A stretch of DNA of 64,000 nucleotides from Flagellatimonas centrodinii (GCF_016918765.2 NZ_CP092104.1:620001-684000), one strand, 5' to 3'. Positions 1 through 13,224 are shown, counted from the first letter of the stretch. Notes: generated from the letters alone by a model not told the origin. Numbers and translations: made by a program.

Positions 1-2
1 CC

Positions 3-626
3 CAGCGCTTCAGTGCCGAGAGCCATCCGAGTCAGTGCTTTGATGGGGAATGTCACGACGAAGTCCTACTGTCCGACCTGCGCGCACAACTTCAGCACGG
101 CACCGGCGACCAACTGATCGTATTGCATCAGCTGGGCAGCCATGGGCCGGCCTACTTTCGGCGCTATCCAGAGCGCTTCCAGCATTTCACACCGGAGTGC
201 GCGCAGGACGATGCCTATCGCTGCGATACCACCGCACTGGTCAACAGCTACGACAACACCATTCGCTACACCGACCATGTCATCGACCGCACCATCGAAC
301 TGCTGAGTCGACTACAGCCAGAGGCAGACGTTGGACTGCTGTATGTCTCCGATCACGGCGAAAGCCTGGGCGAAGGTGGCCTCTACCTGCATGGCTTTCC
401 CTACGCCCTGGCCCCCGCCTCACAAACCCGCGTCCCGCTGATTGCCTGGTTGAGTTCCGGCCTCAAGCGCCAGCTATCGCTAGGCGGTGACTGTCTGAGG
501 CGATCGGCCGCGAGCCCGCATTCTCATGACGAGATCTTCTCAACCTTGCTGGGCCTGTTCGACGTGCGTACCACGGCATACCGCCCGCGGGATGACCTCT
601 TCGGCGATTGCCGGATCCACGCATGA
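3..626 (+). CDS. eptA: Phosphoethanolamine transferase, EptA/MCR-type (3' part only)
   Basis: C-terminal 207 residues of a sulfatase-fold phosphoethanolamine transferase; the reading frame runs in from the left edge with no start. The catalytic domain shows the family signatures CxDEVLL near the window edge, LHQLGSHGPAYF with the substrate-site histidine region, and SDHGESLGEGGLYLHG, which supplies zinc ligands (Asp-His). The cysteines around FDGECHDE and PEC/YRC match the conserved periplasmic disulfides. The family transfers phosphoethanolamine from phosphatidylethanolamine to lipid A at the periplasmic face and so lowers the negative charge of LPS. The membrane-embedded N-terminal half lies outside the window. 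The stop codon overlaps the next gene by 4 bases (ATGA), so the two are probably co-translated. Family assignment is strong; lipid A rather than another glycolipid as acceptor is inferred. Confidence 0.9.
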   Translation, partial: QRFSAESHPSQCFDGECHDEVLLSDLRAQLQHGTGDQLIVLHQLGSHGPAYFRRYPERFQHFTPECAQDDAYRCDTTALVNSYDNTIRYTDHVIDRTIELLSRLQPEADVGLLYVSDHGESLGEGGLYLHGFPYALAPASQTRVPLIAWLSSGLKRQLSLGGDCLRRSAASPHSHDEIFSTLLGLFDVRTTAYRPRDDLFGDCRIHA

Positions 627-1882
627 TCACCGGCGGCCGATACGCGGCACTGTGTCTGACGTTGGCCCTCGCCATGGTCCGCGCGGAAGCCGCCGCCCCC
701 ATCGGCGAGATCCGCTTCGAGGGCAATCGCATCACCCAGGACGTCACCATGTTGCGCGAGATTGGCATCCGCGTGGGTGAACCGCTTGACGAAGCGCGCA
801 TCGAGCAGAGTCGCCAGGCCCTTCAGGATCTCGGGCTGTTTCGCAAAGTGGAGGCACATCACGTTGCAGGCTCGACCGGAGAGGTGGTGATCTTCACCGT
901 CACGGAGAAGTGGTACCTGCAGGCCTACCCCAGACTGTCCGCCAACAGCGACGGGCAGAATAGCTACGGCGCGGAAGTACGATGGAACAACCTTTGGGGG
1001 CTGAACCACAGTCTGCGCGCCCTGGGCCGCAGCCGTGACACCCGGGAAGCCGGACGTGGCCGCGACATCAGTTACCGACTTAGCTATAACGCGCCTTTCC
1101 TGATCGGCCCGCACAGCGGATTGCGCGGCAGTCTCGCCCACGACGCCACGCGCTTTGAAACACCCGATCACTATGTCGAGACGGTGGAGGAGGCGGAGCT
1201 CATGCTGACCCACGCCTACGGACTCGATCATCAGGCCAGCCAGGGCTGGACCATCGGCATCGGTCCCTATTGGCGGCGCCAGTCGGTCGACGTCGACACC
1301 GCTGCACGCACCTACGGCGAGAGCTGGGCGCTGGCCACGCAGGCCGACTACCTTGATCTCCGCGATCATGTCTATAGCGAGACCGGCCATCGAGCGCGGG
1401 CTCGTCTCGAAGTCGCCGACCAGAACCTTGGATCTGACTACAGCTACCTGTTACTGACGGGAGAATTGCTGCACGCCGAGGCCATCGGCACGCGGGCACA
1501 CCAAACGCTGGAAACCGCGCTACGGTTTGGCCTGCGCAACAATGGGCTGTCGAATCATCCGGCCTTCACCCTGGGCGGTACAGACGGCCTTCGCGGCTAT
1601 GACCGTCGTTCCATGAAAGGCAACCTCTTCTATCTGGCCAGTGTGCAATGGCTTCGACCCGTGATCTGGGACAGCCTGCGTGCGGTTGTCGGGGTGGAGA
1701 TCGGAAATGTCGCCAAGGCCGACCAGCCGGTATCGGATCAACCGCAAATCAGCTTCAACGCCGGCCTTCGGCTACGACCCAAGCGCTTGGTCGGCTTCGA
1801 GTTAGAACTGGGGGTAGCCTTCGCGCTCGGCGGAGACACACCCGGCAGCGCACGCCCCTACGGTGGCAAGGTCGGCAACTGA
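623..1882 (+). CDS. BamA/TamA-family (Omp85) outer-membrane protein with one POTRA domain
   Basis: 419 residues starting at the ATG inside the upstream stop (ATGA overlap); this start gives a clean signal peptide ending near AEAAAP. Residues about 26-105 form a single POTRA-like domain (IGEIRFEGNRI...LFRKVEA...VTEKWYLQ). The rest is a predicted beta-barrel with alternating residues and the Omp85 loop-6 type motif LRGYDRR near residue 330, where the family has VRGF/Y. One POTRA and about 420 residues is much smaller than BamA (5 POTRAs, about 800) or TamA (3 POTRAs). It fits the small surface-antigen/D15 proteins of unknown cargo. Coupling to eptA suggests an envelope role, but no substrate can be named. 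Confidence 0.8.
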   Translation: MITGGRYAALCLTLALAMVRAEAAAPIGEIRFEGNRITQDVTMLREIGIRVGEPLDEARIEQSRQALQDLGLFRKVEAHHVAGSTGEVVIFTVTEKWYLQAYPRLSANSDGQNSYGAEVRWNNLWGLNHSLRALGRSRDTREAGRGRDISYRLSYNAPFLIGPHSGLRGSLAHDATRFETPDHYVETVEEAELMLTHAYGLDHQASQGWTIGIGPYWRRQSVDVDTAARTYGESWALATQADYLDLRDHVYSETGHRARARLEVADQNLGSDYSYLLLTGELLHAEAIGTRAHQTLETALRFGLRNNGLSNHPAFTLGGTDGLRGYDRRSMKGNLFYLASVQWLRPVIWDSLRAVVGVEIGNVAKADQPVSDQPQISFNAGLRLRPKRLVGFELELGVAFALGGDTPGSARPYGGKVGN

Positions 1883-1887
1883 ACCGG

Positions 1888-3720
1888 CTACTCCACCGTC
1901 ACACTCTTGGCGAGGTTGCGCGGCTGGTCGACATCGGTGCCCTTGAGCACCGCCACGTGATAGGCCAATAGCTGCAGGGGGATGGTGTAGACAATGGGAT
2001 CGGTGAGTTCAGCGCCATGCGGCATGCCGAAGACGGTGACGCCGGGCTCGTCACGGAAGCCCGCTTCGGCGTCGGCGAACACCAGCAGCTCGCCGCCGCG
2101 GGCGCGCACTTCCTGCAGGTTGGATTTCACCTTGTCGAGCAAATCGCCACGTGGCGCGACCGCGATCACCGGCATGTCCTCGTCCACCAACGCCAGCGGG
2201 CCGTGCTTGAGCTCCCCCGCAGCATAGGCTTCGGCGTGGACATAGCTGACTTCCTTGAGCTTGAGGGCCCCTTCCATCGCCACCGGCCACATCGGCCCCC
2301 GTCCGAGGAACAACGCGTTCTGCTTGGTCAGCAGGCTCTCGGCGATCTGACGAATGCGGTCGTTCTGGGCCAGCACGTCCTCCACCAGTCGCGGTGCGGC
2401 TTCAAGCTGGGCCACCAGCTCGGCCTCGCGTTCCGCATCAATGGCACCACTTCGGCGCGCCATCAGCAGCATCACCAGTGCCAGCGCCATCAGCTGGGTG
2501 GTGAACGCCTTGGTGGAGGCGACGCTGCGCTCGGGGCCAGCGTGGGTCATCAGGGCGATGTCGGACTCACGTACCAGTGACGACTCGGGGGCATTGCAGA
2601 TCACCAGTGCAGCGGCCACGTTGGCGCTCTGACGCGCGTGACGCAGGGCTTCCAGCGTGTCTGCGGTTTCGCCGCTCTGGGAGATGGTGATGAACAGGGT
2701 GTCGGGGGCGATCACCGGATTGCGATAGCGGAACTCGCTGGCCAGCTCGACCTGGCACGGTACGCGGGCGATCTGTTCGAACCAGTAGCGCGCCACCATG
2801 CCGGCGTGCGAGGACGTGCCGCAGGCGACGATGTGGACGTTCCTGACACGGGCCAGCAGCGCCTCCGCCTGCGGCCCCAGGCAGGCCTCGAGCACCCGGC
2901 CATGGGCAGTTCGCCCCTGCAGCGTCTGCGCCAGCGCGACCGGCTGTTCGAAGATCTCCTTGGTCATGAAGTGCCGGTAGGGGCCCTTGTCGACGGCATC
3001 AGGCGACAACGTCGAGGTACGCACCGGGCGTTGTTGCATGGTGCCGTCGGCGGTGAAGATCTCGTAGCCGCTGGCGCGCAGTTCGGCGATGTCGCCTTCT
3101 TCCAGATAGACAAAGCGATTGGTCACGGGCAGCAGCGCCAGGGCATCGCTGGCGGCAAAGTGCTCACCGATACCGACCCCCAGCACCAGCGGGCTGCCCT
3201 TGCGGGCCAGCAGCAGGTGGTCGGGACTGTTGGCGTCGATCACCGCCAGCGCATAGGCACCCCGTAGCTCAGGAAGAATGGCGCACAGCGCCTGGCGTAG
3301 ACTGCTGCCAGCGTCGATTTGCTGCTGCAGCAGGTGCGCCACCACTTCGGTATCGGTCTCCGACTCGAAGGCGTAGCCGGCATCGATCAGGCGTGTCCGC
3401 AGCGCCTCGTGGTTTTCAATGATGCCGTTGTGGACCACCGCCACCGTGCGCGACGCATGGGGGTGAGAGTTGCGCTCAGCCGGCACGCCGTGAGTGGCCC
3501 AGCGGGTGTGGGCAATGCCGAGACGGCTATCCAACGGGGAGGCCGCCAGGGCATCGGCCAGTGCCGCTACCTTGCCGACCGCGCGCCGTCGCTGCAGGCC
3601 ATTGTCTCCCACCAGCGCCAGCCCGGCGGAATCGTAGCCACGATATTCGAGCCGGCGCAGACCCTCGATCAGAATCGGACTGACGTTGCGTTGCGCGATG
3701 GCGCCGACAATGCCGCACAT
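1888..3720 (-). CDS. glmS: Glutamine--fructose-6-phosphate aminotransferase (isomerizing) GlmS
   Basis: 610 residues, the usual GlmS length. It makes glucosamine-6-phosphate from fructose-6-phosphate and glutamine, the first step to UDP-GlcNAc. The start is fixed by MCGIVGAI, whose Cys2 becomes the N-terminal nucleophile of the class-II glutaminase domain (residues 1-230); a longer in-frame upstream extension was rejected for this reason. Two SIS domains follow, with CGTSSHAG, SQSGETADT and STKAFTTQ, and the C-terminus LAKSVTVE is typical. It follows the MscS-like gene by 5 bases and glmU before that, so one transcript can supply both UDP-GlcNAc enzymes. It ends convergently 5 bases from the Omp85-like gene. 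Confidence 0.97.
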   Translation of the reverse strand: MCGIVGAIAQRNVSPILIEGLRRLEYRGYDSAGLALVGDNGLQRRRAVGKVAALADALAASPLDSRLGIAHTRWATHGVPAERNSHPHASRTVAVVHNGIIENHEALRTRLIDAGYAFESETDTEVVAHLLQQQIDAGSSLRQALCAILPELRGAYALAVIDANSPDHLLLARKGSPLVLGVGIGEHFAASDALALLPVTNRFVYLEEGDIAELRASGYEIFTADGTMQQRPVRTSTLSPDAVDKGPYRHFMTKEIFEQPVALAQTLQGRTAHGRVLEACLGPQAEALLARVRNVHIVACGTSSHAGMVARYWFEQIARVPCQVELASEFRYRNPVIAPDTLFITISQSGETADTLEALRHARQSANVAAALVICNAPESSLVRESDIALMTHAGPERSVASTKAFTTQLMALALVMLLMARRSGAIDAEREAELVAQLEAAPRLVEDVLAQNDRIRQIAESLLTKQNALFLGRGPMWPVAMEGALKLKEVSYVHAEAYAAGELKHGPLALVDEDMPVIAVAPRGDLLDKVKSNLQEVRARGGELLVFADAEAGFRDEPGVTVFGMPHGAELTDPIVYTIPLQLLAYHVAVLKGTDVDQPRNLAKSVTVE

Positions 3721-3725
3721 GATGG

Positions 3726-4640
3726 TTATCCCGGTGAGGTGGGGGGATGGAGTTGAACCGCGATGGGTCCGTCCGGCAGCCGAAGCCGGTTGGTCACGCT
3801 GGCGCGCGATACGCCTGCCGCATCCAGCGCGTCCGCAATGGCAGCCAGGTAGCCTGCGCGAGCGGCGGCCGGGCGCTCGATACCGCCTCGGCCGACCCAG
3901 ACCACCAGCTCGCACGCCAGGTAATCACTGTGAAGCTCGGTGATCCACAGTTCGGGCTCATTGCGAGGGTCCGGCAGCGTTTCGGGCACCTGACTGGCGG
4001 CCGCCAGCGTGGCGATGCGCAAGGCCTCGCGATCGGTATCAGGCGCAACCTGAAACGGTACATGGAGCCGCCGCCGCGCAGTCTGCAGGGTCCAATGGGT
4101 CACCTGCCGCAGCACCAGTTCACTGTTGGGCACCATGACCTCGCCACCATCGACCGACTGAATGCGGGTATGCCGCAGCCCGATCTCTCGCAAGGTGCCG
4201 GCGACGCCGGACTCCAGCGTCACCACATCACCGATACGCAGCGCCTTCTCTCCCAGCAGGAAGAAACCACCGATGAGGTTGTTGAACAGCCCCTGCATGC
4301 CCAGACCGATGCCGATGCCGATGGCGCCGGTGAGCAGGGCAATGGCCGACAGGTCGACACCAATGACATGCAGCGCCAAGAGGGTGCCGACCACCCAGAG
4401 CAAGTACCGGGTCACCCGTGACAGCGTGTAGAACGTCGACCGGTTGAGCCCCGGGCGGCGGGCCGCCACGCGCAGCAGACCGCGCTCCACCTGCGCTGCA
4501 AACCAGGCCACTGCGAACAGCATCACCAAGCCCACCAGCAACCGCAACGGGGTGACCGGGTTGTTCCCCAGGGAAAACAACGGCACGTCGGCGAGGCCAC
4601 TGAAACCCTCGAACGCCCCCTGCATCCAGCCGGTTGCCAT
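3726..4640 (-). CDS. Small-conductance mechanosensitive channel, MscS family
   Basis: 304 residues. Three hydrophobic segments lie at about 30-52, 72-92 and 95-130. The last is the pore-lining helix with the Gly/Ala-rich pattern AIGIGIGLGMQGLFNNLIGG seen in MscS. The cytoplasmic beta-domain follows (RIGDVVTLES, IQSVDGGEVMVPNSEL) and then the alpha-beta domain to the end. MscS-type channels open at high membrane tension and release solutes during osmotic downshift. The start codon overlaps the glmU stop by one base, and glmS starts 5 bases after its stop, so it is translationally embedded between the two amino-sugar genes. The length is close to E. coli MscS (286). Confidence 0.9.
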   Translation of the reverse strand: MATGWMQGAFEGFSGLADVPLFSLGNNPVTPLRLLVGLVMLFAVAWFAAQVERGLLRVAARRPGLNRSTFYTLSRVTRYLLWVVGTLLALHVIGVDLSAIALLTGAIGIGIGLGMQGLFNNLIGGFFLLGEKALRIGDVVTLESGVAGTLREIGLRHTRIQSVDGGEVMVPNSELVLRQVTHWTLQTARRRLHVPFQVAPDTDREALRIATLAAASQVPETLPDPRNEPELWITELHSDYLACELVVWVGRGGIERPAAARAGYLAAIADALDAAGVSRASVTNRLRLPDGPIAVQLHPPTSPG

Positions 4641-6031
4641 CAGCGGTCCTTCTTGGTGGGGCGCTGCCAGCCGGGCAGGCTGATCTGTTTGCCGCGGGCC
4701 ACGGTCAGCTGGCCATCGGGGGCGTCCTTGGTGATCACCGAGCCGGCGCCGATCGTGGCCTGCTCGCCCACGGACACCGGCGCCACCAACGATGAGTTGG
4801 AACCGATGAAAGCGCCGTCGCCAATTGTGGTCGCATGCTTGTTGATGCCGTCATAGTTGCAGGTGATGGTGCCAGCCCCGATGTTGACCCCCTGTCCCAA
4901 TGTCGCATCGCCAACGTAGCTGAGATGGTTGATCTTGCTGCCGGCGCCAACATCCGTTTTCTTGGTTTCGACGAAGTTGCCGATACGGGCGCCCTCCGCC
5001 AGCCGGGTGCCCGGCCGCAATCGCGCAAACGGCCCGATGTGAACCGCTGCGCCAGCAGTGACGCCTTCCAGGACAGAATGTGCCGCCACTTCAGCGCCCG
5101 CGCCCAGGCTGACGTCGCGCAGCAGGCAATACGGCCCGATACGCACGCCGTCCGCCAGTGTCACCGTTCCCTCGAACACACAGCCGATGTCGATCTCGAC
5201 ATCACGTCCGGTCGACAGGGTGCCCCGTAGATCAAACCGCGCCGGGTCCGCCAGCGCCACACCCGCCCGCATCAACGCGACGGCCTGGCGTCGCTGGTAC
5301 ACCCGTTCGGCCCGCGCCAGTTGCAGGCGATCATTGACGCCTTCCACTTCGTCGGCATCGGTGGCCACCACGGCGGTTACCGGTATGCCGTCCGCAACTG
5401 CGAACCCGACAACGTCTGTGAGGTAGTACTCGCCCTTGCGGTTGTTGTTGTCGATGCGTGTAAGCCAGGGCTTGAAAAGTCGGGCCGGTGCGGCGATGAG
5501 GCCGGTATTGATCTCGGTGATCTGCCGCTGCGCCGGGCTGGCGTCCTTGTCTTCGATGATGGCGCGGATCGCCCCATCCTCGGTCCGCACGACGCGTCCA
5601 TATCCGCCGGGATCGTCCAGCCGCACAGTCACCAGCGCCAAACCGTCTGCGGCCGCCGTCGCCAGCGCCTGCAGGGTTTCGGGGCGGATCAACGGCACGT
5701 CGCCGTAGGCCACCAACAGACAGGCATCGTCCGGGATATCCGGTGCGGCCTGTGCCACGGCATGACCGGTGCCAAGCTGTTCGGCCTGATGGATCCAGCG
5801 CGGCATCGCATCGCCACGGTAGTGTGTTTTGACCCACGACTGGACCGCCTCTGCGCCATGACCGTGCACGACGTGCACGACGGCGGCGCCAACGGCCTGC
5901 CCGGCGTCGAGGACATGGCCGAGCATCGGCTTTCCCCCCACCCGGTGAAGTACCTTGGGAAGGACAGAGTTCATCCGGGTGCCCTGGCCGGCGGCAAGGA
6001 TGACGAGGTGCAACGGAAGCGCAGAGGTCAT
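4640..6031 (-). CDS. glmU: Bifunctional GlmU: GlcN-1-P acetyltransferase / GlcNAc-1-P uridylyltransferase
   Basis: 463 residues. It completes UDP-GlcNAc synthesis for peptidoglycan and LPS. The N-terminal uridylyltransferase domain (1-230) has the nucleotide-binding signature LAAGQGTRMNS with K25-type PKVLH, and AYGDVPL for metal binding. The C-terminal half is a left-handed beta-helix of hexapeptide repeats with HIGPFARLRPGT, GNFVETKK and INHLSYVGDA, which form the acetyl-CoA site. The ATG giving MTSALPLHLV was chosen because it places the nucleotide loop at the usual distance from the N-terminus; a further upstream in-frame start would add 16 non-conserved residues. It lies downstream of atpC beyond a hairpin terminator and overlaps the MscS gene. 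Confidence 0.97.
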   Translation of the reverse strand: MTSALPLHLVILAAGQGTRMNSVLPKVLHRVGGKPMLGHVLDAGQAVGAAVVHVVHGHGAEAVQSWVKTHYRGDAMPRWIHQAEQLGTGHAVAQAAPDIPDDACLLVAYGDVPLIRPETLQALATAAADGLALVTVRLDDPGGYGRVVRTEDGAIRAIIEDKDASPAQRQITEINTGLIAAPARLFKPWLTRIDNNNRKGEYYLTDVVGFAVADGIPVTAVVATDADEVEGVNDRLQLARAERVYQRRQAVALMRAGVALADPARFDLRGTLSTGRDVEIDIGCVFEGTVTLADGVRIGPYCLLRDVSLGAGAEVAAHSVLEGVTAGAAVHIGPFARLRPGTRLAEGARIGNFVETKKTDVGAGSKINHLSYVGDATLGQGVNIGAGTITCNYDGINKHATTIGDGAFIGSNSSLVAPVSVGEQATIGAGSVITKDAPDGQLTVARGKQISLPGWQRPTKKDR

Positions 6032-6064
6032 GGGGGGCAAGTGTACGGCCCGGAGGCAGACATG

Positions 6065-6089
6065 AAAAAGGCCGGGCAAGCCCGGCCTT
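6065..6089 (-). terminator. Rho-independent terminator after atpC
   Basis: A perfect GC-rich hairpin, AAGGCCGGGC/GCCCGGCCTT, followed on the minus strand by a run of Ts (6065-6069). It sits 20 bases beyond the atpC stop and upstream of glmU, so it should end the ATP synthase transcript. Confidence 0.85.
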
Positions 6090-6108
6090 GGTCAGACACC
6101 GTGGGCGA

Positions 6109-6525
6109 TCAACGGGTCTTCTTGAGGTTCTGCACAAAGTGCAGGCGCGCCGCAGCTTCAACCAACTCGGCCTGCGCACGTGCAACGTCTATGTCGCTGG
6201 CAGCATTCGACAGCGCATCCTCGGCGGCCTGCTTGGCTGCCGCAGCGGCAGCCTCATCGGCATCCTTGGCCCGCAGCGCCGTATCGGCCATCACCGTCAC
6301 CCGCTTCGGCTGCACTTCCAGCAAGCCCCCTCCGACAAAGAAGGGCAACTCTTCGCCGGAGGTCGTCTTGACACGCACCGCCCCCGGCTTGAGCCGTGTC
6401 AGCAACGGCGCGTGTCCGGGCGTGATGCCGACCTCGCCCATCTCTGCCGGGGCAAACACCATGGTGGCGCTGCCGGCATGGATGTGGCCTTCCGCGGACA
6501 CAATTTCAATCTGCAGTTCGGACAT
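6109..6525 (-). CDS. atpC: ATP synthase F1 subunit epsilon
   Basis: 138 residues, standard length. The N-terminal beta-sandwich (1-88) has the conserved GHAPLLTRLKPG and GGGLLEVQP segments. The C-terminal pair of helices is Ala-rich (ADEAAAAAAKQAAEDAL) and forms the regulatory arm that can inhibit ATP hydrolysis. It is the last gene of the atpIBEFHAGDC operon and is followed directly by a hairpin terminator. Confidence 0.97.
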   Translation of the reverse strand: MSELQIEIVSAEGHIHAGSATMVFAPAEMGEVGITPGHAPLLTRLKPGAVRVKTTSGEELPFFVGGGLLEVQPKRVTVMADTALRAKDADEAAAAAAKQAAEDALSNAASDIDVARAQAELVEAAARLHFVQNLKKTR

Positions 6526-6573
6526 CAGCTTTCTCGGTCAGGATCGGGGCACAGGGCGCAATCGGCACGCCGA

Positions 6574-8016
<1,443 letters not shown>

Positions 8017-8025
8017 TCACAGGTT

Positions 8026-8886
8026 TCATACCGCCGCGGCACCGCCGACGATTTCCGCCAGTTCCTTGGTGATGTTGGCCTGACGCGCCTTGTTGTAGGC
8101 CAGCTGCAGGTCGTCGATGATCTGCCCGGCGTTCTCGGTCGCCGCCTTCATCGCCACCATGCGCGCCGCCATTTCGCAGGCGGTGTTCTCGATCACCGCC
8201 TGATACACCTGCGATTCGAGGTAGCGCTGCAGCACCGTGTCAATCAGCGATTCCGCACTGGGCTCGTACAGATAGTCCCAGCTGTCCAGCAAATCGTCGC
8301 TTTCCACCTTGGCCACCGGCAACAGCTGCTGCACGCGTGGCTGCTGGGTCATGGTGTTGACGAAGTTCGACGACACCAGCTCCACGCGGTCCACTTCACC
8401 ATTGAGGTAAGCATCGGTCAGCACCTTGATGGTGCCGAGCAGCGCTTCCAGGTGCGGCCGGTCGCCCAACTGGGTCACCTGTGCCATCACCTTGCCGCCG
8501 ACCCGCTTGAAGAACGACACCGCCTTGGCGCCCACCACGGCGAACTGTGCTTCAACACCTTGGTCCTGCCAGCCTTTTAGGTCCCGCACCGTGGCGCGGA
8601 AGGTGTTGATGTTGAGGCCACCGCAGAGGCCGCGATCGGTCGAGACCACCAGGTACGCCACCCGCTTCACCGGCCGTTCGGTCAGGAAAGGATGACGAAA
8701 CTCGGTATTGGCCGCTGCCAGGTGCCCCAGGGTGCGTCGAACTTTCTCGGCATAGGGCCGCGCCTGCGCCATGCGATCCTGCGCTTTGCGCATTTTCGAC
8801 ATGGCGACTTTTTCCATCGCGCGCGTGATCTTCTGCGTGTTCTTCACGCTTTTGATCTTGCCGCGGATTTCCTTTGCGCCTGCCAT
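8026..8886 (-). CDS. atpG: ATP synthase F1 subunit gamma
   Basis: 286 residues; the central rotor shaft. The N-terminal helix [20 protein letters not shown] and the C-terminal helix with [12 protein letters not shown] match the conserved coiled-coil ends of the family, and DRGLCGGLN is the conserved Rossmann-like core motif. It stands between atpA and atpD as expected. The upstream gap to atpA (88 bases) holds a short tandem repeat. Confidence 0.97.
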   Translation of the reverse strand: MAGAKEIRGKIKSVKNTQKITRAMEKVAMSKMRKAQDRMAQARPYAEKVRRTLGHLAAANTEFRHPFLTERPVKRVAYLVVSTDRGLCGGLNINTFRATVRDLKGWQDQGVEAQFAVVGAKAVSFFKRVGGKVMAQVTQLGDRPHLEALLGTIKVLTDAYLNGEVDRVELVSSNFVNTMTQQPRVQQLLPVAKVESDDLLDSWDYLYEPSAESLIDTVLQRYLESQVYQAVIENTACEMAARMVAMKAATENAGQIIDDLQLAYNKARQANITKELAEIVGGAAAV

Positions 8887-8895
8887 TTATTTCTC

Positions 8896-8943
8896 GTGAC
8901 TGGTGACTGGTGACTGGTGATTCGTGGCGGTGACCGGTGACCC
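8896..8943. repeat. 7-bp tandem repeat in the atpG-atpA spacer
   Basis: Seven units of GTGACTG and variants stand head to tail (three exact GTGACTG, then GTGATTC, GTGGCG, GTGACCG, GTGACCC). It lies inside the atp operon between the atpA stop and the atpG start. It resembles the simple intergenic repeats common in Xanthomonadales-like genomes. No function is evident. Confidence 0.75.
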
Positions 8944-8974
8944 GCTGCCTCGCGTGTCGCCGGTCACCATCGAA

Positions 8975-10516
<1,542 letters not shown>

Positions 10517-10561
10517 GTTCGTCTCTACTCGTTCAGCGCGCGGCAGGCGCGCCACATTGAC

Positions 10562-11098
10562 TTATTGGGCCAGCATCGTCTGCAAGCGGGCGAGATCGCC
10601 CTTCGCAGACCCATCGATCACCAGGTCACCCGCGCGGATCACCGCCCCGGCGATCAGCTCCGGATCAATTTCCCACTGCACCTTGACCTGTCGGGACAGC
10701 CGTTCGCCGATGGCCTTGGCCAGCGACGCCTGCTGGGCATCCGGTACCGCCACCGCCGAGGTGATCTCGACCTCCACGGTGCGCTCCGCGTCAGCACGCA
10801 GCGCCTCGAACTCCTCGGCAATCTGCGGTGCAGCCGACAAACGGCCGTTGTCCACCAGCAACCGGACCAGATTCTGCCCGGCCGACCCCTGCGCCCCGGC
10901 CAGCCCCTGGCTCACCGCATCGGCCAACGCCGAACGGGTGACCTTGGGATGGCTCAGCAACGGCGCCACACCGGGGTCCGACACCACCGTGGCCAGGGTG
11001 GCCAGCAGCGCCGACCAACCGGCATAGTCATTGCCGCTGCGGGCGAGCTCGAAAACTGCCTTGGCGTATGGACGTGCAACCTGACTGAGCTGGGCCAT
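10562..11098 (-). CDS. atpH: ATP synthase F1 subunit delta
   Basis: 178 residues. It joins F1 to the peripheral stalk. The N-terminal helical domain starts with RPYAKAVFELA, and the C-terminal region has the family pattern QVKVQWEIDPELIAGAVIR followed by GDLVIDGSAKGDLARL. It is placed between atpF and atpA with 8 and 45 base gaps. Confidence 0.95.
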   Translation of the reverse strand: MAQLSQVARPYAKAVFELARSGNDYAGWSALLATLATVVSDPGVAPLLSHPKVTRSALADAVSQGLAGAQGSAGQNLVRLLVDNGRLSAAPQIAEEFEALRADAERTVEVEITSAVAVPDAQQASLAKAIGERLSRQVKVQWEIDPELIAGAVIRAGDLVIDGSAKGDLARLQTMLAQ

Positions 11099-11106
11099 GG
11101 TGCGCC

Positions 11107-11580
11107 TTACACCCGGCTCGCAAGGCCGTCGAGCACTTCGGCATGCGCCTTGGCATCGATCTCGCGCTTGAGAATCTGCTGCGCGCCCAATACGGCGAGC
11201 GCGGCCACCTGCTGACGCAGCGCATCCCGCGCATGCGCCGTCTGGCGTTCGACCTCGGCATGGCCGTTGGCGACGATACGGTCCTGCTCGGCCTGGGCAT
11301 CCGCCTTGGCCTTCTCCAGCAGCTGGGCTGCCTGACGGCTGGCGTTGGCGATGATGTCCTGAGCCTGGCCACGAGCGGCCTTGAGCTCTTCCTCCGACTT
11401 GGAGGACGCGTCTGCGAGCGCAGCCTTGGCCTTGTCCGCCGCGGCAAGGCCGTCGGCGATCTTGGCTTCGCGCTCCTGCATCGCCTTCATGATCGGCGGC
11501 CAGACGTATTTCATCGTGAACAACACGAAGATCAGAAATACGATCATCTGGCCAACGACGGAGGGAATGCTGATACCCAT
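11107..11580 (-). CDS. atpF: ATP synthase Fo subunit b
   Basis: 157 residues. One N-terminal membrane helix (about residues 7-27, [20 protein letters not shown]) is followed by a long charged, alanine-rich coiled coil that forms the peripheral stalk dimer. Length and layout match proteobacterial b subunits. It lies between atpE and atpH. A single b gene is present, so the stalk should be a homodimer. Confidence 0.96.
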   Translation of the reverse strand: MGISIPSVVGQMIVFLIFVLFTMKYVWPPIMKAMQEREAKIADGLAAADKAKAALADASSKSEEELKAARGQAQDIIANASRQAAQLLEKAKADAQAEQDRIVANGHAEVERQTAHARDALRQQVAALAVLGAQQILKREIDAKAHAEVLDGLASRV

Positions 11581-11633
11581 CGAAAACTCCGCTTAGAACC
11601 GGTAAAGCGCGCCGAACAGGTTCGGCGCTCTGA

Positions 11634-12795
<1,162 letters not shown>

Positions 12796-12808
12796 TCAAT
12801 CCGTCCCT

Positions 12809-13153
12809 TCAATCCCAGAGCAATGCAAACCAGTACACCACCAGTGCTGCCATAAAGCCCGCAATCAACGGCAGGGCATGCTCAGCAAAGCCCTGCAACG
12901 CTATCGCGAACAGCACGATGGCCAGAATCCACTTGCGAGCCTGCGCCCGCATGAACGCCCGAACCATGACATGGGGGTCGTTCGTTCCGGCGCCGAAAAC
13001 ACGGGCACCGGCGTAATACGTCAGGGCCGCGGCGATCATGCCGCCGATAAACGCGGCCAGACCGGGCATGGGCCCAGAGATGACACCCCAGAGTGCAGCC
13101 ATCACGACGGCTATCGCTGCTTGCAGCCGTGCAATGCGGATGGCGACGTTCAT
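12809..13153 (-). CDS. atpI: ATP synthase subunit I (AtpI)
   Basis: 114 residues with four hydrophobic segments; the first gene of the atp operon. AtpI is a small membrane protein that helps c-ring assembly and cation supply. The ATG at MNVAIRIARL was chosen because GGAGA stands about 7 bases upstream; an earlier in-frame start lacks such a site. Sequence conservation in this family is low, so the assignment rests on hydropathy, length and position ahead of atpB. Confidence 0.85.
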   Translation of the reverse strand: MNVAIRIARLQAAIAVVMAALWGVISGPMPGLAAFIGGMIAAALTYYAGARVFGAGTNDPHVMVRAFMRAQARKWILAIVLFAIALQGFAEHALPLIAGFMAALVVYWFALLWD

Positions 13154-13194
13154 CGGGTCTCCGCGTTGTTTGATGCACCGCACCAATCAACGGG

Positions 13195-13224
13195 AGTATA
13201 AACAATCCGTCGCATTTGAGGCAA
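13195..13224 (-). promoter_or_regulatory. Sigma70-type promoter of the atp operon
   Basis: On the minus strand TTGCCT and TATACT are separated by 18 bases. The -10 box lies about 42 bases upstream of the atpI start, leaving a short leader with a Shine-Dalgarno site. It is the best promoter match seen in the spacer between parB and atpI. Confidence 0.7.
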
